Of a stretch of 6,879 nt of DNA, positions 5,442 to 6,879 are shown piece by piece; within the stretch, counting starts at the first letter, position 1; every line of letters begins with the position of its first letter. The notes under the pieces were generated by a model that had not been told where the DNA came from, searched no databases, and saw nothing but the letters and a program-made list of their open reading frames with translations. Source of the stretch: Desulfitobacterium sp. (lineage in GTDB: Bacteria; Bacillota; Desulfitobacteriia; Desulfitobacteriales; Desulfitobacteriaceae); assembly GCA_012799495.1 (NCBI GenBank), contig JAAZLD010000035.1, forward strand, positions 1 to 6,879, written 5' to 3'. The position numbers and the translations under genes are program-made.

Positions 5442-6608
5442 TTATTTCATCTTTATTCCCCTTGAAGCTTCCTTTAATTCGTCCTTTCCCCTATTAATAA
5501 GGGAAAAAATATGTTCAACAGCTCTTTCTGCAGCATGACCAGGTAAGGCCTGTGCCGCCGCCCACTTCATCTGAGAAACCTTTTCTGGATTAGTCAGAAG
5601 ATCTGCGATTATATTTTCTAACTCCTCATCATTTCTAGCTATTTTAGCTGCACCAATTTTCGCCAAAAACTTTGCATTTTCTCCTTCTTGGCCAGGAATA
5701 GGTTTATAGATAATCATGGGTAGTTTTTTAGTCAATGATTCTGATACGGTTAATCCTCCCGCTTTGGTGACGATAAGATCCGCTACACTCATGAGCTCTT
5801 CTACATTTCTGACAAAACCATAACAGGTTATAGGGTTTTTCCCTTTGAGCTCTTTCATAGTCCGGTAGAGCTTTTCATCTCGTCCACAGACTACTAATAT
5901 CTGTACTGGTATATCCCAATTAAGGAGAACTTTGCAGATATTTTTTAGTCCTCCTGAAACACCATAAGCACCAGCCATTAGAAGGATCGTTGGACGAATA
6001 CTCTTTAAGTTAAGCTTTTCAATAACCTTTTTTCTATCTAGCTCCACTTCAAATTTAGGATCTACAGGTATACCGGTAATTTTGATTTTATTTGGTTCTA
6101 TTCCCCGGGCACATAATCCATCATGGATACCCTGACAACCTCCTATATAAAGATCCACACCAGTGTTAATATACTGAGTATGAACATCAAAATCCGTTAC
6201 TACAGAAATTACTGGTGCCTTTAACAATCCTCTAGTACGTAATTCTCCAAAGATGCTACCAGCCATATGGAAAGTAGAAATGATCACATCAGGGTTCAAA
6301 TCATTGATATAATCTAAGAATTCTTTACGACCAATGAGGTTGATAAAGCGCTGAATGGGTGAGTCAGGCCTGATTTTATATGTCCGATAATAAAACGTTC
6401 CATATAGTTTTGGGGTATGTTTAATCAGTTCGATATAGGATTTCTTTACTACTTTATTTAAAGTTTTGCTAATATACTCTCCAAAGTCTAGGTGGGTTAT
6501 CTCAGCTTGAGGTGCTTTCTCTTTTATTACTTTTATGATAGCCTCTGCAGCTCGCAAATGACCATCCCCAATTGTTGCTGAAAAAACTAGGACCCTCAAC
6601 TCCCCCAC
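5442..6608 (-). CDS. GT28 / MGDG-synthase-like glycosyltransferase (probable diacylglycerol glycosyltransferase)
   Basis: The protein resembles the family of monogalactosyldiacylglycerol synthases and processive diacylglycerol glucosyltransferases (UgtP/YpfP-like). These transfer a sugar from a UDP-sugar to membrane diacylglycerol at the cytoplasmic face. Numbered from the GTG start, it has 388 residues. The N-terminal acceptor domain shows SATIGDGHLRAA (10-21), the GxGH lipid/acceptor motif, and VTDFDVH (137-143). The C-terminal GT28 domain shows a glycine-rich segment MAGAYGVSGG (211-220), TKAGGLTVSE (281-290) and PGQEGENAKF (305-314), the nucleotide-sugar site. There is no signal peptide or membrane helix, as expected for a peripheral enzyme. 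A longer TTG start at 6614 gives 390 residues but puts the ribosome binding site only one base away, so GTG is preferred. The gene appears monocistronic, with its own promoter and a terminator downstream. The sugar and acceptor cannot be fixed from sequence alone; undecaprenyl-linked MurG-like activity is less likely. Confidence 0.88.
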   Translation of the reverse strand: MGELRVLVFSATIGDGHLRAAEAIIKVIKEKAPQAEITHLDFGEYISKTLNKVVKKSYIELIKHTPKLYGTFYYRTYKIRPDSPIQRFINLIGRKEFLDYINDLNPDVIISTFHMAGSIFGELRTRGLLKAPVISVVTDFDVHTQYINTGVDLYIGGCQGIHDGLCARGIEPNKIKITGIPVDPKFEVELDRKKVIEKLNLKSIRPTILLMAGAYGVSGGLKNICKVLLNWDIPVQILVVCGRDEKLYRTMKELKGKNPITCYGFVRNVEELMSVADLIVTKAGGLTVSESLTKKLPMIIYKPIPGQEGENAKFLAKIGAAKIARNDEELENIIADLLTNPEKVSQMKWAAAQALPGHAAERAVEHIFSLINRGKDELKEASRGIKMK

Positions 6609-6615
6609 ATTCAAT

Positions 6616-6623
6616 CCTCCTTT
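6616..6623 (-). promoter_or_regulatory. Ribosome binding site that decides the glycosyltransferase start
   Basis: Minus-strand AAAGGAGG ends 7 bases before the GTG at 6606-6608 but only 1 base before the TTG at 6612-6614. Productive spacing is normally about 5-9 bases, so translation should begin at GTG. An ATG at 6609/6610 lies in another frame and stops after four codons. Confidence 0.8.
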
Positions 6624-6641
6624 GATTTTCCTTACTTACTC

Positions 6642-6669
6642 ATTGTACCTTATAAATGTAGAATCACAA
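6642..6669 (-). promoter_or_regulatory. Promoter of the glycosyltransferase gene
   Basis: Minus-strand TTGTGA (6664-6669, 4 of 6) and TACAAT (6642-6647, 5 of 6) are 16 bases apart. Transcription would start near 6635, giving a leader of about 27 bases that carries the AAAGGAGG site. Confidence 0.55.
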
Positions 6670-6746
6670 TAGACCTTAGGAAGAATAATTTTCCTCCATC
6701 TCCATCTTTTAATATTAGGTTTTTTTAAAATTTTATTGAAAAAGAC

Positions 6747-6775
6747 TTGTCAATTCATAAAAATTAAGCTAGAAT
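6747..6775 (+). promoter_or_regulatory. Promoter of tRNA-Leu
   Basis: TTGTCA (6747-6752, 5 of 6) and TAGAAT (6770-6775, 5 of 6) are separated by exactly 17 bases, a strong sigma-A type promoter. The predicted start near 6782 lies about 13 bases before the mature tRNA. It diverges from the glycosyltransferase promoter, with about 77 bases between the two -35 boxes. Confidence 0.8.
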
Positions 6776-6794
6776 AATATTCGCAGGTTTTTTT

Positions 6795-6877
6795 GCGGAA
6801 GTGGCGGAACTGGCAGACGCACTGGATTTAGGTTCCAGCGGGAAACCGTGGGGGTTCAAGTCCCTTCTTCCGCACCA
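6795..6877 (+). tRNA. tRNA-Leu (anticodon UAG)
   Basis: This is an 83-base class II tRNA. The acceptor GCGGAAG (6795-6801) pairs perfectly with CTTCCGC (6867-6873), followed by discriminator A and an encoded CCA (6875-6877). The anticodon stem CTGGA/TCCAG encloses loop TTTAGGT with anticodon TAG at 6829-6831, reading CUA and probably other CUN leucine codons. A long variable arm (CGGGAAACCG) and the T-loop TTCAAGT complete the leucine-type fold; the T stem contains two G-U pairs. The gene starts right after a run of seven T. The window ends two bases past CCA, so more tRNA genes could follow. Confidence 0.97.
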
Positions 6878-6879
6878 TA

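Noticed and set aside
6678..6695. Imperfect palindrome AGGAAGAATAATTTTCCT between the divergent promoters
   Set aside because: It has only five perfect terminal pairs with an AT core and no known operator match; too weak to call.
6795..6879. tRNA-Leu 3' end as an integration (att) site
   Set aside because: tRNA genes are common integration targets, but the window ends two bases after CCA and no repeat of the 3' end or integrase is visible.

Overview
The window looks like chromosomal DNA of a low-to-moderate GC Gram-positive bacterium, most likely a Clostridia member near the Peptococcaceae/Desulfitobacterium group. The evidence is strong AGGAGG-type ribosome binding sites, a GTG start, the ClpX and trigger factor sequences, tig lying directly beside clpX, and a CCA-encoding class II tRNA-Leu. 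The family-level placement is an impression from the proteins, not a tested result.

Positions 1-2483 (+ strand) hold the 3' end of a tryptophan operon: the last 29 codons of trpB, then trpA (ATGA overlap with trpB), then a chorismate-utilising component I that reads as trpE. Finding trpE last, after trpA and with no trpG beside it, is not the usual trpEGDCFBA order. This TrpE is also unusual in itself. It has a Ser/Thr/Pro-rich low-complexity linker between its two domains, the feedback-site LLES motif reads LLEG, and a normally conserved MLVDLGRND block is altered.

Positions 2484-2584 separate convergent units and hold a strong intrinsic terminator best oriented for clpX. Positions 2585-5167 (- strand) carry tig followed by clpX 39 bp downstream, probably one transcript. 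Trigger factor folds nascent chains at the ribosome and ClpX unfolds substrates for ClpP. Neither clpP (between them) nor lonB (after clpX) is present here.

Positions 5168-5441 form the gap upstream of tig. On the minus strand it holds a good extended -10 promoter followed about 75 nt later by an intrinsic terminator hairpin. This could be a small RNA gene or a conditional (attenuated) leader for tig. It is the least explained structure in the window.

Positions 5442-6608 (- strand) encode a GT28/MGDG-synthase-like glycolipid glycosyltransferase. Its start is better placed at a GTG than at the longer TTG. A divergent intergenic region (6609-6794) has one promoter for this gene and a near-consensus promoter for tRNA-Leu(UAG) at 6795-6877 on the + strand.

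By eye, C exceeds G on the + strand under both the rightward trp genes and the leftward tig gene. This suggests the - strand is the replicative leading strand and the trp operon is transcribed head-on to replication.
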